DNA of 64,000 nucleotides from Echinometra lucunter (Eukaryota; Echinodermata; Echinoidea; Camarodonta; Echinometridae): assembly GCA_029962745.1 (NCBI GenBank), contig CM057160.1, positions 1,466,501 to 1,530,500 of the forward strand. The letters are read 5' to 3'. The notes below the pieces were generated by a model that worked only from the letters and a program-made list of their open reading frames with translations, searched no databases and had not been told where the DNA came from. A program made the translations under genes and the position numbers. Positions 47,620 to 59,106 of this stretch are shown here, piece after piece (the stretch's first letter is position 1; every line of letters begins with the position of its first letter).

Positions 47620-50100
47620 ATTTTCTTGGCGAATAAATGCCAGTCTCAGTTTACACAGCTCAAATTCTAAACAGAAATGTTAAATATTTTACAAAAAGGA
47701 AAAGTTTGGATACATACTGTACATCACCAATCACAAAAGGTATGACTGATAAAAAATCACCACAAAATTGATCCCTGCTTGAAGAGTATACTAAAAAATT
47801 CATATAAGTATTAAATAGCAAAGAATATAGTATCACACAAAGATACATACTGTACGTATGTATAACCTCCCATACCCCACCCCTTTAAGGTTAGCCCAAG
47901 AAACTCAGCGAAGTTGCCAAACAATATGCTACAAAAGTATTTCCCAGCCTTCAGACTTCCATTGAAAATGAGCTATAATTTGAAGGAAATATCCTAGGAC
48001 AACTCTGTTAAACAGATGGATTAGCACAGTTTTGCGACAAGCTATCAAACAAGGCTGGCCTGAATGACATCACTCTCAATAACATCAAATGTAATGAAAC
48101 TCGTGCAGTTAAACCTCACTGAGAAGCACAAGACATTTTCTCCTACCCTGTTGCCTAGTAACATGTAAAACAATCATATTTCCTTGAGGGTGTCTGCTTG
48201 CCAGCTGCTTGCTGATGGTATTGCTAGTGCTGATGAAAGCATCTCATTTCCAGTTAGGGAATTACTGAAATTATATTTAGCATTTGACTAATAAAAGATT
48301 TATACTAAATATTTCTAGGTCAGGGTGAGAGCAAAGCCTCTCTGTTTTACCTTATTTTTCTTTGTCTTGTATTTGCTCGTTTGTGTGATTTTTTTTGTCA
48401 GTGTTTGCATTTTAATTGGATTTCTTATCTTTGTAATATATACATGTACATGGATCTAAGGTGCAGAATTTACCCTTTTTTGAAAGCCAAATTCCACTTC
48501 ATTCTGCCTTTTAAATTCTGTTCAATACGGGTGTTACTGCCAGCAAAGTAAAGGTACCAACGTAAAACGGATGTTGATGAAAATCGAATGAAGACATTTA
48601 TTTCAACAACAGTGCCATGAAACTCGTTGGCTGGACATTATCACTTTAAGGCAGTAAAATTCGAAGATATAAGGAGGGAATTTATAACCGAGAAGTGTTT
48701 ACCCTTTAAACGAATAGCAATGCAAAATGGAAAAAGCAATGATGCCGTTGCTATGGCAGGCTTGCGCGCATCGATACATAATCAAACTATAATTCTAAAT
48801 TTCATCTTAAGGTTACAAAATAAGTTTGGCCGGAAGAAGTATTTTACACAATGACAATATTTACATAGATTATTGTTATTTAGACATATATAAAACATTC
48901 TTTTTGAACAATTTCCTAACCATTAACCAACAAAGAACTATATTTTCTGCGTGCATGAATAAGCTATGAAAAGTCAAAATCAGCGCAGCACATAGCTGGC
49001 TCTGATCTTCCTAGTAACACAACGCGCATCAATCCAAAGGGGCACAGGGTAACAAAGTTGCCCAATGTAAGAAAAAGACTGGCGGCAGCCACAACGGGTT
49101 CAAGGAATTCTATTAAGCAGGGATACATGTATACATGTATACCGACTTTCGGCAACTCGCCCTCTTTGTGTTTACGTGACTTGTCTCAAGGGTGAGTTGT
49201 CTGGAGCCTGTACGATACACCATTGCGCAATGCAGTGCATGTACGCTGTCTCTTCGCATGAGGAAGTGATGGGATCGTACATTGTCAATAGCTAGCTGGA
49301 GGGTGCTTTTCGAGAACACGAGAGAGAAATAGCAGATAAAAATTTGGATTTTAAAGTTAAATCACAATAGGGTACAAGTGACAAATATGTTGTAAAGAGA
49401 AGCCGTTCTGTATCTGAAACTTTTCAAGGACCAATCAAAGGCCAATAATTTTTACTTTTATCTTTATTCAACACTTGGAAAAATGACATTTTCCACATCT
49501 TACTATGAATTCCGTGATTTTCACGGATTTTCCACAAAACGGAAAACTGGACTTTAACAGGCATCCATTGTTGCCACAGAACATACTGTAGAATAAAAAC
49601 CCTTTTTGTTTACTGCTTTCCCAAGAATTGTGACAAAGTCTACTAAAGCTTCTATTGTGATCATAATCTAATTTCAAAGTGAGTATGCTGAAGACTATTG
49701 CAAAGCAAATGAAGTGGTAACTTTTCAGGGAAAGGGCCTCAACCAATAAATCAGAAGTTCAAATATTATTTTGGCCTTTCCCAGAATTCAAGCTTCTCTT
49801 TAATGATCCATGCTAGGTCTACAACTCATTATACATGGTACCATCTGTCAGACATCTATACATATAAATCAATCCGTCCCATTTCACAGCTCCCACCAGA
49901 AATAACCATCGGCATGTATGTAAACATCTGATCTCCACTCAAGCAAGCGTTTGTTCTGTATAAAGGTCTGGACAATGTATGAAGTACAAGTACAGCATCT
50001 TGGCATTCAAATGTACAATGCAAATGTCCTTAATTAAAAGAGAAATACATCAAAATTCATGTTTGAGAGCAAAATGGACAGTCTACATGTACACGGGAGC
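47620..50100. other. Non-coding sequence, nothing recognised
   Basis: Plus frame 48627-48854 and minus frames near 49000-49300 have no splice context and no recognisable motif. No microsatellite or shared repeat. Confidence 0.45.
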
Positions 50101-50101
50101 C

Positions 50102-50251
50102 AGGGCCCCGTTCTATAAAACTAAATCAGTAACAACTGCCATATTTCTTTGACAATTTTGTTCTCAACCAATCAGATACAAGGATTTCAGTAGCTTATAA
50201 CAATTATTGAAACTTGTTATTGATTTACAAAAAATTTTATGAAACAGGGCT
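50102..50251. mobile_element. Foldback MITE G, copy 2
   Basis: AGGGCCCCGTTCTATAAAACT to ATTTTATGAAACAGGGCT, about 150 bp. The core TTCTCAACCAATCAGATACAAGGATTTCAGTAGC-type sequence is shared with copies 1 and 3. Confidence 0.65.
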
Positions 50252-50261
50252 CAGGTGGCCC

Positions 50262-50310
50262 CTGTATTAAGCCTACGGGAATATAAAAATTCAGTAGTCA
50301 ACAGATTAAA
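50262..50310 (-). mobile_element. Family V fragment
   Basis: Reversed, it reads TTTAATCTGTTGACTACTGA then ATTTTTATATTCCCGTAGG, matching the left half of 3794-3874. Confidence 0.45.
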
Positions 50311-50337
50311 AGAAAACTTATTTGAAAATGACCCTTT

Positions 50338-50754
50338 TTAATCCATAGAAGTACAGAGCTTTTTAGAGGTCTAAATTAATCATCTTCAATCCTTAAATTG
50401 GCAACAAATATTATTTTTTCCACTCTTACATAGTTTGAAAAAAAATAAATATCGATATAACATGAACCAAAATGAATTATGATTGTAAAATTTAAGCGGA
50501 AACTGCCAATTTGAACACAGAAATAGTGATTATATATTATCCACTGTGCTGCCAATTTAAAGAGTTTAATGATTAGTTACACTTAAACTGCTTTAATTCG
50601 AGAACACCACACCATACAGCGATGGGAATGGGCTCAAATTTGTCAGTGCATTTTTCTCTTTCTGCTCATGTATGATATGTACTGCCCAACTTTCTGGACC
50701 AACAGATACTGCAAAAGTGTCTCCTAAAGGTGACACTGTACCTCTATGGGTTAA
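50338..50754 (+). mobile_element. Family C TTAA MITE, copy 3
   Basis: 417 bp including TTAA at both ends (TTAATCCATAGAAGTACAGAG and right end CTGTACCTCTATGGGTTAA). AATTGGCA at 50396, TGCCAATT at 50514 and 50550, and the TTTCTGCTCATGTAT box are as in copy 1. Confidence 0.87.
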
Positions 50755-51122
50755 GGGGTTTGGACTGCGTCAGAGTATTAGTGATGCACTTTTATTGCAA
50801 CTGCACGTACATGTACATGTACATATGTACTCAAATTAATAACATTCTACATAACCTATCAAAGAGGCTCCCCTCAAACTTCCTTCTCTCATTTTCCGTA
50901 ATAAATAAAAACCGATACTATCAGGGTCAACTTCTGCCTTCAATTCATCTTATTCACACTGTACATGTACATGTACATTGCATATTAATGAACTTACAAC
51001 TCTTCTGGTCTCAGCAGATTATGTACATTGTACATGTAGGCCTACATACATTCAGGCTGAAACATTTTCAATTTGTGTTACTTTTTCTCAGCCATCTGTC
51101 CAAAATGAATTTTGTTGGTCTG

Positions 51123-51195
51123 TTTTGTTTGTTTGTTTCTTTGTTTGTTTGCTTGCTTGTTTGTTTGTTTGCTTGTTTGACTGGTTGTTTATTTG
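51123..51195. repeat. (TTTG)n / (CTTG)n microsatellite
   Basis: Tetranucleotide repeat with interruptions; it produces cysteine/phenylalanine-rich artefact frames. Confidence 0.92.
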
Positions 51196-51569
51196 TTGAA
51201 TAGGTAGTGTTAAGTATTGCAAAATTGGAAAATAGCATTAGACATACATAAGCTTTCCAACATGCAATAATCAGAGTAAAATCACATGAATAAACAGAAA
51301 GCCAAAAATTGAAACAATGTTGTAAATGGTTTGTTGTTTTTCTTCAATATTTTTCTAAGCCTTTAATGATAGTGTATGTAACCTGTAAATGTACATTTAC
51401 AAACAATCTACACATGTCCACTTACATACATGTAAGCATTTCAATGGGAGATTGCCCTCAGGCAAGCCTCCTACCCATTCACAATTATGACAAGCATTGA
51501 GAAGTTTGAATTCCTGTCTTCATCAAGGAGCTGCAAGCAGCAACCAATATCTGATGAAGGAAATTTTAA

Positions 51570-52050
51570 AGGGGGTACCCAATGCTGAAACAATGTTAGC
51601 ACATTTAAAAGAGCATGATTTTATTAGCAGAAAATCATGTGCCTAAAGTTTTTTTAAAAGTCGTATTGCCAAGGAAATCCACAAATTTGGTCAGATTTCA
51701 GGATATTTTTGACCCCTCAGCTGTGACCCAGTTTCAACTGGGTACCCACTTTTACGTCAAAATGACGTAAAAGTGGGTATCTTGTCGCGCACTTCTCGCA
51801 AAATGCGCGTAAGGTATAATACATATTGTACAGTCTAGAGCGTAGCACAACTGCAATGCGCGAAGCTGGGTACCCACTTTTACGTCATACCTCATACTCA
51901 AATTTTTTTGGTCAACTCTTGACTTTTTATCAGAAAATTATCCAAAATGCATTGATTTCGATTGAAAATCATCAAATTTTTAATGCTATTCTTCTTGGAA
52001 TTCTATTCTTGATCATATATCGAAAAAAAAATTACCAATGTGTAATCACT
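51570..52050 (+). mobile_element. Family D MITE, copy 2
   Basis: 481 bp, AGGGGGTACCC to AATCACT, flanked by TTTAA/TTAA on both sides (51565-51569, 52050-52054). It holds a perfect 17-bp inverted repeat with a 3-base loop at 51743-51759 / 51763-51779 (TACCCACTTTTACGTCA). A third direct copy of the arm lies downstream near 51880. Confidence 0.88.
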
Positions 52051-52326
52051 TTAAAGGAACAAATGCTTTCTAAGTCCAAATACAACTTAAGGCTCAAGCA
52101 TGACATGTGTGTGCACTCCTGATATTCTATGCACTTCAACTTTTATTTTCATCAATTAAGCAGCCTTTCACAGATCTACATGTGTATATGTATGTAGCTG
52201 TATGTGCTGATCATTTCCATTATTCAATTTATGTAAGAAAAGTGACTGTACACCTACAGTTGTATTCACTTGACATAACAATGCAGATTAACATGTTCTG
52301 ACAGCTTACAAATAATTTGTTATTAA

Positions 52327-52812
52327 AGACATTGGTTAATATTGTTATGATTTTAAAAATCTTGTTTTGTTACTTGAAAATGGGATAAACATATTAAGGG
52401 TTATAGTGTAAAAATACCAGTCTGAAAGTTTCAAAGTATAATATCCACAGGAAGTATTTGTAATAAAAAATATGAACCAATGTTTGAAAACTAAACGAGG
52501 GTCGGTTGCACAGAAGAGACATAAGGAGTGCGCATGCGCGTATGACTCACCTTACCGTTCTATGTGTATTGGCGAATCACGCGGCGGGGGGCACATACCG
52601 GCATTTTCAAATTCAAGCAAAGTGGTCCGCTTAGTGATTGTCTCGTGAGACGAAGGATAATAAAATCGCCGTTTGCGTCTAACTTACACTTTTTCATTCC
52701 AAATTATGGTTGGTTTCAGGGATTTAAAGTACAAATACAAGTACTCATACACATGTTTCATCTTAGTTTGAGAATTTTTTAAATCAGCTACTCACAAAGT
52801 TAGCCAATGCTT
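52327..52812 (+). mobile_element. Family F TTAA MITE, copy 2
   Basis: 486 bp, AGACATTGG to CCAATGCTT, TTAA at both edges (52323-52326, 52813-52816). It keeps GCGCATGCGC (52530-52539) and TGACTCA (52543-52549). The shared minus-strand frame (MKKCKLDANGDF...) runs 52697-52560 and stops at 45 codons, where the other copies have CAG. Confidence 0.86.
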
Positions 52813-53046
52813 TTAATGTACAGTAAATGGGGGAGCTTGCAGTAATAAAACTGACACTATGATATGTGAATGCACTTTGTTTTGTTGTTGTTGCTGTTAT
52901 GTGCTTCACAACTTGAGTTGAATGTTTAGACCAATTCTTTACATTGCATAAAAAAGCAGATCAAAGAAAGAGAGTAAACAATGGATGAGCCACAGTCAAT
53001 CACATATAATGTCCGATTTAAACATGTTAACTTTGGGCACCCTCTC

Positions 53047-53284
53047 TTAAAGGGAAAGTCCACCCCAGAAGTTTCACTGTTTCAATAAAAGCATATTAAT
53101 TTGAACAGCATTTTAAAAAAGAAATGAGCAAAATCGGTCAAAGAATAAGAAAATTACACTCATTTACATTTTCTAGTAAATTACTCTCTCCTCTGCAAAT
53201 TGGCAAACTGATGACATCATATGTGAGCAGCTCTCCATTCACTTTGTATGAGATTTCACATTTTCTCAATTTTCTTGGAAGTTG
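53047..53284 (+). mobile_element. Family B left half (part of a B/A chimera)
   Basis: TTAAAGGGAAAGTCCACCCC through GAAATGAGCAAA to TTTTCTTGGAAGTTGC, collinear with 36451-36684. It breaks off where family A sequence starts; the right terminal repeat of B is absent. Confidence 0.82.
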
Positions 53285-53522
53285 CAAGGAAAATAATCCT
53301 TAAATGTGATAGAAAGTTTAAAATCACCGTTTTCCCCTGCAAATTGGCAACTTTTTGACTTCTCATCATAATTTCTGTCGATTTATAATCATTTCAGATA
53401 CATGATGTTTTATAAGAAAAATGTACATTGTAGCACTAAAATAAAAATGTTGGTGTTGCCAATTTGAAGAATAAAAGCTGATCAAATTAGGCTTTAAATA
53501 ATTCCTGTCACAAATGGGTTAA
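53285..53522 (-). mobile_element. Family A left half, inverted (part of a B/A chimera)
   Basis: From AAGGAAAATAATCCTTAAAT to ATTCCTGTCACAAATGGGTTAA, collinear with the reversed left half of 28078-28493 apart from small deletions. The right terminal repeat of A is absent. Confidence 0.82.
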
Positions 53523-53933
53523 AAAAAAGGATATAAAAAAGATGGAGCCTCTAATGTGGAGGATAAGCAGAGTACTGTGCTTCATATTTTTGTATCTTAT
53601 AATACATGTACACAAAAAGGTGATGAAAACACTGGTGTATGTGTATCCTCCAGCACATATGTTGTATTGCTCAACCCCTTTTCCTTTTTTCTTTTGGACA
53701 TTTACCCTGGGTGTCTGAACGAGCCTTTAATGTGTTTGCATGCACATCACACCATCAACTCAATGCTACATGTAGCTGAAAAATTTTCCTCCCCCCTTTC
53801 TTTCTCTATCTCTGTGTGCATTTTTGTCTCTTTCTCTTCTTTCTAACTCCACAGACTCATTTATTCCTTCAAAATTCTGCATTATACCATCTTTCTTCTT
53901 CCACATTTATACATGTATCTGCTTTTGTACTTC

Positions 53934-53935
53934 AC

Positions 53936-53971
<36 letters not shown>

Positions 53972-53994
53972 TTCACTCTCTCTCACTCTCTCTT

Positions 53995-54028
<34 letters not shown>
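53934..54028. repeat. C-run plus (CT)n microsatellite
   Basis: C-run at 53935-53946 followed by CT repeats in two blocks. Confidence 0.93.
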
Positions 54029-54033
<5 letters not shown>

Positions 54034-54421
54034 ATCTGTGATTGTGCATTCCTGCCACTGTCTATTGCTATTCTTCCCATGACATACAGGAGTATGGTGG
54101 TGATGATGATAGCAATGATAAAGATTCACTCATCACCTTCACTGGTACACACATCAAATGACAACCAACCGATTGCTACATCTATTAGCTAAATTGAAGA
54201 GAGGAATGCTGACCAATATAGTGTGGCAAGGATACTAAACAAGATGACACTCACAGGACTGAAATCATTGCTATTCCAGGCTATGCGAGAGTGCATCACC
54301 CCCTACATGTACTGCAGTGGTAGATTTAGTGAAAGGGGGGGGGGGGCATTTGCGGCCCATTCACCACCCCCCGCCCTTGAAGCCAAAGTGGGCCCCTATA
54401 CCTACATTTTCATCCTTCCTA

Positions 54422-54462
54422 GATTTGATTTGATTTGATTTGATTTGATTTGATTTGATTTG
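54422..54462. repeat. (TTTGA)n pentanucleotide repeat
   Basis: Eight near-perfect GATTT/TTTGA units; possibly a retroelement tail. Confidence 0.95.
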
Positions 54463-54979
54463 CTTTTGGTTTGATTTTATTCACCAACAATAACATCATG
54501 TGTACAAGATTTGTCATACAGGAAGTAATGTTACAGGATTGAAACATACATGTAGCTGGTATAAAATGGGACCAGAAAATAGCAGGAGTGATAGATGACA
54601 GATCATTCAATATAATTTACAACCCTGACAAGTAAGATTTGTATTATTGGGCAAAGGTTAGCAGAAATATTTATGCACAAGAAAAACATTGACACAGTTA
54701 TGAATACAGAAGTACAGGTATTAATTAAGATTCATACATCCCTCGTAAAAAAAAGTACCATGGGTATTATGTTAGTTTAAAGGAAAGCGTATATAAATAG
54801 AAAATGATCAAATTTCAAAGCAATTGAAATTTAAGTTCAATTTCATGTGACATAAAATCTTGATTATTTTTAAAACATTTATATACACTATACAAACCTT
54901 CTTTCTGAGAAAATACTGATCTCTACTAAAAAATTTAACAAAATATGACATGATACCCAAAGATAATATCTGAACCTAC

Positions 54980-55262
54980 CTCATTGCCTTGCATCCTTTG
55001 TCCGATGTCCAGGACAGAGACAGACCACAGAACTTCTCATCTGCTCAGAAGATATTGAGGTAGAGATCTGAAGGAGCGATTGGACGATTGCATCAACAAC
55101 ACACTGAAGATTAATATCATTCCAGGGATGAATAAACCACTGATGACTTCACCATCTGCTCTAAGGATCTATGAACGATGGTGGACTACATACTCTTCCA
55201 CGATCATGAGAGCGTTTGAGAGAGGATCGATTACTGTCCTCTCAACTCAACCTGTTTGGTAG
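54980..55262. other. Exonic-looking interval, strand unresolved
   Basis: Plus strand: an open stretch ends at TAG 55260-55262 and contains NIIPGMNKPLMTSPSALRIY and ERWWTTYSS. Upstream, a second frame (TTELLICSEDIEVEI) would join it only through a one-base shift near 55075. Minus strand: an acceptor (ATATCTTCTGAGCAG) and donor (AATGAG|GTAGGT) bound 54980-55040, with two frames open. Composition is more coding-like than the surroundings, but neither reading is complete. Could be a frameshifted pseudogene, an exon with a mis-assembled base, or chance. Confidence 0.3.
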
Positions 55263-55721
55263 CTCTTCTCTGGTAGCAAAGAGACACTTCAATAGAGTTT
55301 AGAGAAGTATGTTCCTCCTGAAAACTTGTGGCTTTGATCTGAAATCAAATGATGGTCATCACACCACATAATGCAGATGATTTCAGAATGTTTATGAAAT
55401 TCACCACAAAATGACAGTTCTGCTTTTCTTGACCCACCAGAATGTAGCATAAAACATATACGGAGTACTCTTCAATAACCAAACATGCTCATTTATTCAC
55501 ATGTACATGTATATCATAATTTTAATGTCTCCTGCGAGTCATGTGTCCTTTTCAACATCATCCAGTCACTTCCTGTTTATGCTTACCACAACTCCATTCA
55601 AAAGCAGAAAGGAGATGTTGTATATGTACATCATCTCAATAATGGTCAAAGTTTGCACCCTTCCTCTCGATTCAGCTACCCCACTCTGCATGTACATGTA
55701 AATCTTCCACTTTTTACTCAG

Positions 55722-55927
55722 ATCACAGATCCCGACAAGCAACTTTTAGCAAGTGGACTTCAATTCGTAATCACCCTCCTCCCGGGGATGCTTGGAGCTT
55801 CATCCAGATGGAAAGCGAGCGACGATCATCTGAGTATGGGGGTAATGGTATTCCACTGATCAATTCTACGCTTGTAGTTCCTACGGCATTCAGTCATGAG
55901 ATGACCCAGCCTGGGACTGCCAAGTGA
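55722..55927 (+). CDS. Candidate terminal exon, plus-strand reading
   Basis: A strong acceptor (ATCTTCCACTTTTTACTCAG) is followed by two bases and 68 codons to TGA. The peptide begins HRSRQATFSKWTSIRN and ends FSHEMTQPGTAK*, with polar and charged composition. A second plus frame from the same acceptor is open for 46 codons (ITDPDKQLLASGLQ...). No family recognised. It overlaps the minus-strand candidate 55826-55996; at most one is likely real. Confidence 0.33.
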
Positions 55928-55996
55928 CTGTCTTAATGTTTCACCATCCAAGGCTTGAGGGCTGAGGGGGAGCTTGACAAACAGCTTGTGATGGGC
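55826..55996 (-). CDS. Candidate terminal exon, minus-strand reading
   Basis: A strong acceptor (TATTGCTTTTTCCATTCATCCAG) is followed in phase 0 by 56 codons and TGA. The peptide begins AHHKLFVKLPLSPQALDG and ends RRIDQWNTITPILR*. The other two frames close within 30 codons. An AATAAA in the right orientation lies at 55497-55492, giving a plausible short 3' UTR. Basic residues cluster in ECRRNYKRRI. Family not recognised. No upstream exon was found. Confidence 0.42.
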   Translation of the reverse strand, partial: AHHKLFVKLPLSPQALDGETLRQSLGSPRLGHLMTECRRNYKRRIDQWNTITPILR

Positions 55997-56760
55997 CTGG
56001 ATGAATGGAAAAAGCAATACTTTAATTAGACGCAAATAAGACTGATTGATTTCAATCGAACCGAGGCACTGCTGTTATTTATCTCATAATGGAGGTCAAT
56101 AAAACTGAATCAATGAGGACACACACCTCTGCATAATTGTTTCAATGATAAATGGTAAATCACTCTGTACCTCTGCCTTCAGCAGAAAAGTTCAGACAGG
56201 AAATGTAAGATTTTCATCATAATTATTTCTAGTAACAAATGCTTATGTGCCATCACAAATCTAGTATTTATTCTTACTTATGTTCAGCTAAAAATTTTCA
56301 ATTCTGTTGTAATACTTTTGTAACTTATTTAAGTATTCCTATTTTCTGTTTCCCCCCTCCCTGCCCCCGCCTTTGTCTGAAGTCTGAAATTTCTCAGCAT
56401 TATTCTGTCTTCCTGTTAACACAAATTCAGCTTACTTCTTTCAAGAATTGTACTTCCCTTTCACATAAATTAATCAGAGCAGATGTTTAAAACAAATAAA
56501 GTAAATCAATTTTTCACAATGACATCTAACAACTTATTCCTAACAATCTACACAATCTTATGTAAGTATCCTCCACTCAATAATGAATGTGTGTTATTAG
56601 GATTAATGAATTATTATGTGCTCCTGACAGCATCCCTTGAAATTCAAAATTGCTCCCTCATGGCTAATTTACTGCTCTTCCGAGTATGATAAATAAATTC
56701 TGCAGGCGTCTGTCTCCACTTATCAGGGAACAATTCAGAGAACCTTCAACTATTTTTTCC

Positions 56761-57000
56761 CCCTCATCCTCTCTCATCTCATCTCATCAATCTCTTTCTC
56801 TCTTTTTTTCTCTCTGTCTCTCTATCTTTCTCTTCCTCTCAATCTCTAATTCTCTCTCCCTTTCTCACTATCCTCTATCTCTCTCCCTCTCTCGCTATCC
56901 TCTATCTCTCTCTCTCGCTATCCTCTATCTCTCTCCTATCATTTTCTCTCTCCCCCTCCCTCTCTACCCTTCTCTCTTTCCCTCTCTATCCTCTTCCTCT
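56761..57000. repeat. CT-rich low-complexity stretch with a 20-bp sub-repeat
   Basis: Pyrimidine-rich. The word CTCTCGCTATCCTCTATCTC is repeated about three times near 56865-56935. Confidence 0.9.
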
Positions 57001-57054
57001 CATACTTTTGCAAAGCTAACCATCTCCCATTCTCAATCTTTTCCCTCTCTTTAA

Positions 57055-57542
57055 AGGCATTAGCTAACTTTGTGAGTAGCTGATTAAAAAAATTCTCAAA
57101 CAAAGATGAAACATGTGTATGAGTACTTGTATTTGTACTCAAAAACCCTGAAACCAACCATAATTTGGAATGAAAAAGTGTAAGTTAGACGCAAATGGCG
57201 ATTTTATTATCCTTCGTCTCACGAGACAATCACTAAGAGGACCACTTTGCTTGAATTTGAAAATGCCGTTATGTGCCTCCCGCAGCGTGATACGCCAATA
57301 CACACAGTACGGTAAGGTGAGTCATACGCGCATGCGCACTCCTTATGTCTATTCTGGGCAACCGACCCTCGTATATTTTTCAAACATTGGCTCACATTTT
57401 TAATATTTAAAAATACTTCCTGTGGATATTATACTTTGAAGCTTTCAGACTGGTATTTTTACACTATAACCCTTATGTTTATCCCATTTTCAAGTAACAA
57501 AACAAGATTTTTTAAAAATCATAACAATATTAGCCAATGCCT
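57055..57542 (-). mobile_element. Family F TTAA MITE, copy 3
   Basis: 488 bp, inverted relative to copies 1 and 2, TTAA at 57051-57054 and 57543-57546. TGAGTCA at 57318-57324 and GCGCATGCGC at 57328-57337 are conserved with copy 2. The shared frame starts with ATG at 57170 and continues to 57403 in this copy. Confidence 0.86.
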
Positions 57543-57783
57543 TTAAGATCTTCAGATGTAAATATAGCCAGGTTAATAATTGCACTCTCTTTCACCATAT
57601 TCTTTTTTCCTTTAATATACATGTCGTAAGCATTTCCACAAATCACACATGCACCAACTTATTAGTTCTTACTTCATACATGCACATGTATGATACATAA
57701 AGCTGTGTATTGATAAACAGTACATTGTACCCTGATTTACAACCAATTAACAATCAGACTAAACAAGTCCTATCAGTCTTCCA

Positions 57784-57928
57784 GGGCCCTGTTTCATAAA
57801 ACTCGTTATGAGTAACAACTGCCACATTTCTATGACAAATTTGCTCTCAGCCAATAGATGCAAGGATTTCAGTCGTTTTTAACAGTTATTGCAACTTTTT
57901 ATTGATAACAAGTTTTATGAAACAGGGC
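57784..57928. mobile_element. Foldback MITE G, copy 3
   Basis: GGGCCCTGTTTCATAAAACT to AGTTTTATGAAACAGGGCCC: 20-bp perfect inverted ends around about 105 bp, with the GCTCTCAGCCAAT-AGATGCAAGGATTTCAGT core. Confidence 0.8.
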
Positions 57929-57929
57929 C

Positions 57930-59100
57930 CAGGACGGACTCCAGTTCACACCAATTTTGTAATGTTGTAGCATAGAAGAACTAATACATGTATGATGTAG
58001 AAGATCAAATACACAGTACTATCTACAACAGATTGATATAAATCATTGTTATTGTTAATAATAGATTCTACTGTCACTTTGGGCTTTATTTTGTTCTACA
58101 AGGTCATGTATTTCTCTGCAAGAATGATCTATTCACTTACATGTATCTAATCTAAACACAGAGCTTAATATGATGAAAACAGCACCCTGCTGGTATCCTT
58201 GTGTAATTTTTTGCTTGCAAAACAAAACTATAGATTAGTGAAAGGATTTTTTTTCTATGAAACAATTTTAAAAGTATAAATCAATCAGTCAATCAGTCAA
58301 TCAATCAATAAACAATTAAGTAAATTTTGGGATAAATAAATAAATAACTTCAGAGCACCATGATTTCCCTTGCCATGGCAATAATTGTTTATCTTTCTTT
58401 TATAGAGAATCATCATAGATATCCTATCTTGAAAACTGATGAATGGGTGTATTTTATTTAAAACATGGGAAAGTGCATATCAAAGAATGTAGCGTAAGCA
58501 CAGATATATATAATGAAAGTTTCTGGGAAGAAAATGGAATTTTGTTATTTTTTTCAATTGAAAAAATGAGCTGATAAAAAAAATAACAATGACAACATCC
58601 CAATCTAAAAATGTCATAACTTTTTCATTTGAAGATTTACTCAAATTTTCAACTAATCTTTAATTCTCTCGTTTTCTGTTTTTATGAAAGTCCAACCTGA
58701 CAGGAGGGTGAACTTTCCCGTTAATGCTAGTTAGAAGTCCCTCCCACATTGCAGAAGCTTGTGTATGCCTACATTTTACGTCAAAATTAAATTAACCACA
58801 ATCAATGGTGAGTGAGGAACTGTGCCTAACAGAGCAGGCGATGGAAAGCTCTAAAAACATCTGCACTCAAAAATAGTACAATAGAACCTACTAGGTCCAT
58901 GATGGGATGCAAAATTGCAGAGTGAGGATACAACTTCAAGCAAATCAAGCAGGCTGTTTTGTATGGCCTGGTAAAGCCCTGGTTTCCTCTTTAAGATTTT
59001 TATACATACACATGTATCATTATATGCCTGGATGAACCAAAGGCCTCAATACATAATTCAGTTTCTTGGGAGGCCCATCTTTAAAAGACTGGTCAGGTTT
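57930..59100. other. Non-coding sequence, nothing recognised
   Basis: AT-rich, with a short (TCAA/TCAG)n patch near 58280-58310 and (ATAA)n near 58333. No frame or repeat of note. Confidence 0.5.
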
Positions 59101-59106
59101 TGCTGG

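Noticed and set aside
48627..48854. 75-codon plus-strand frame with charged residues
   Set aside because: No acceptor or donor of quality at the edges and no recognisable motif; kept as chance.
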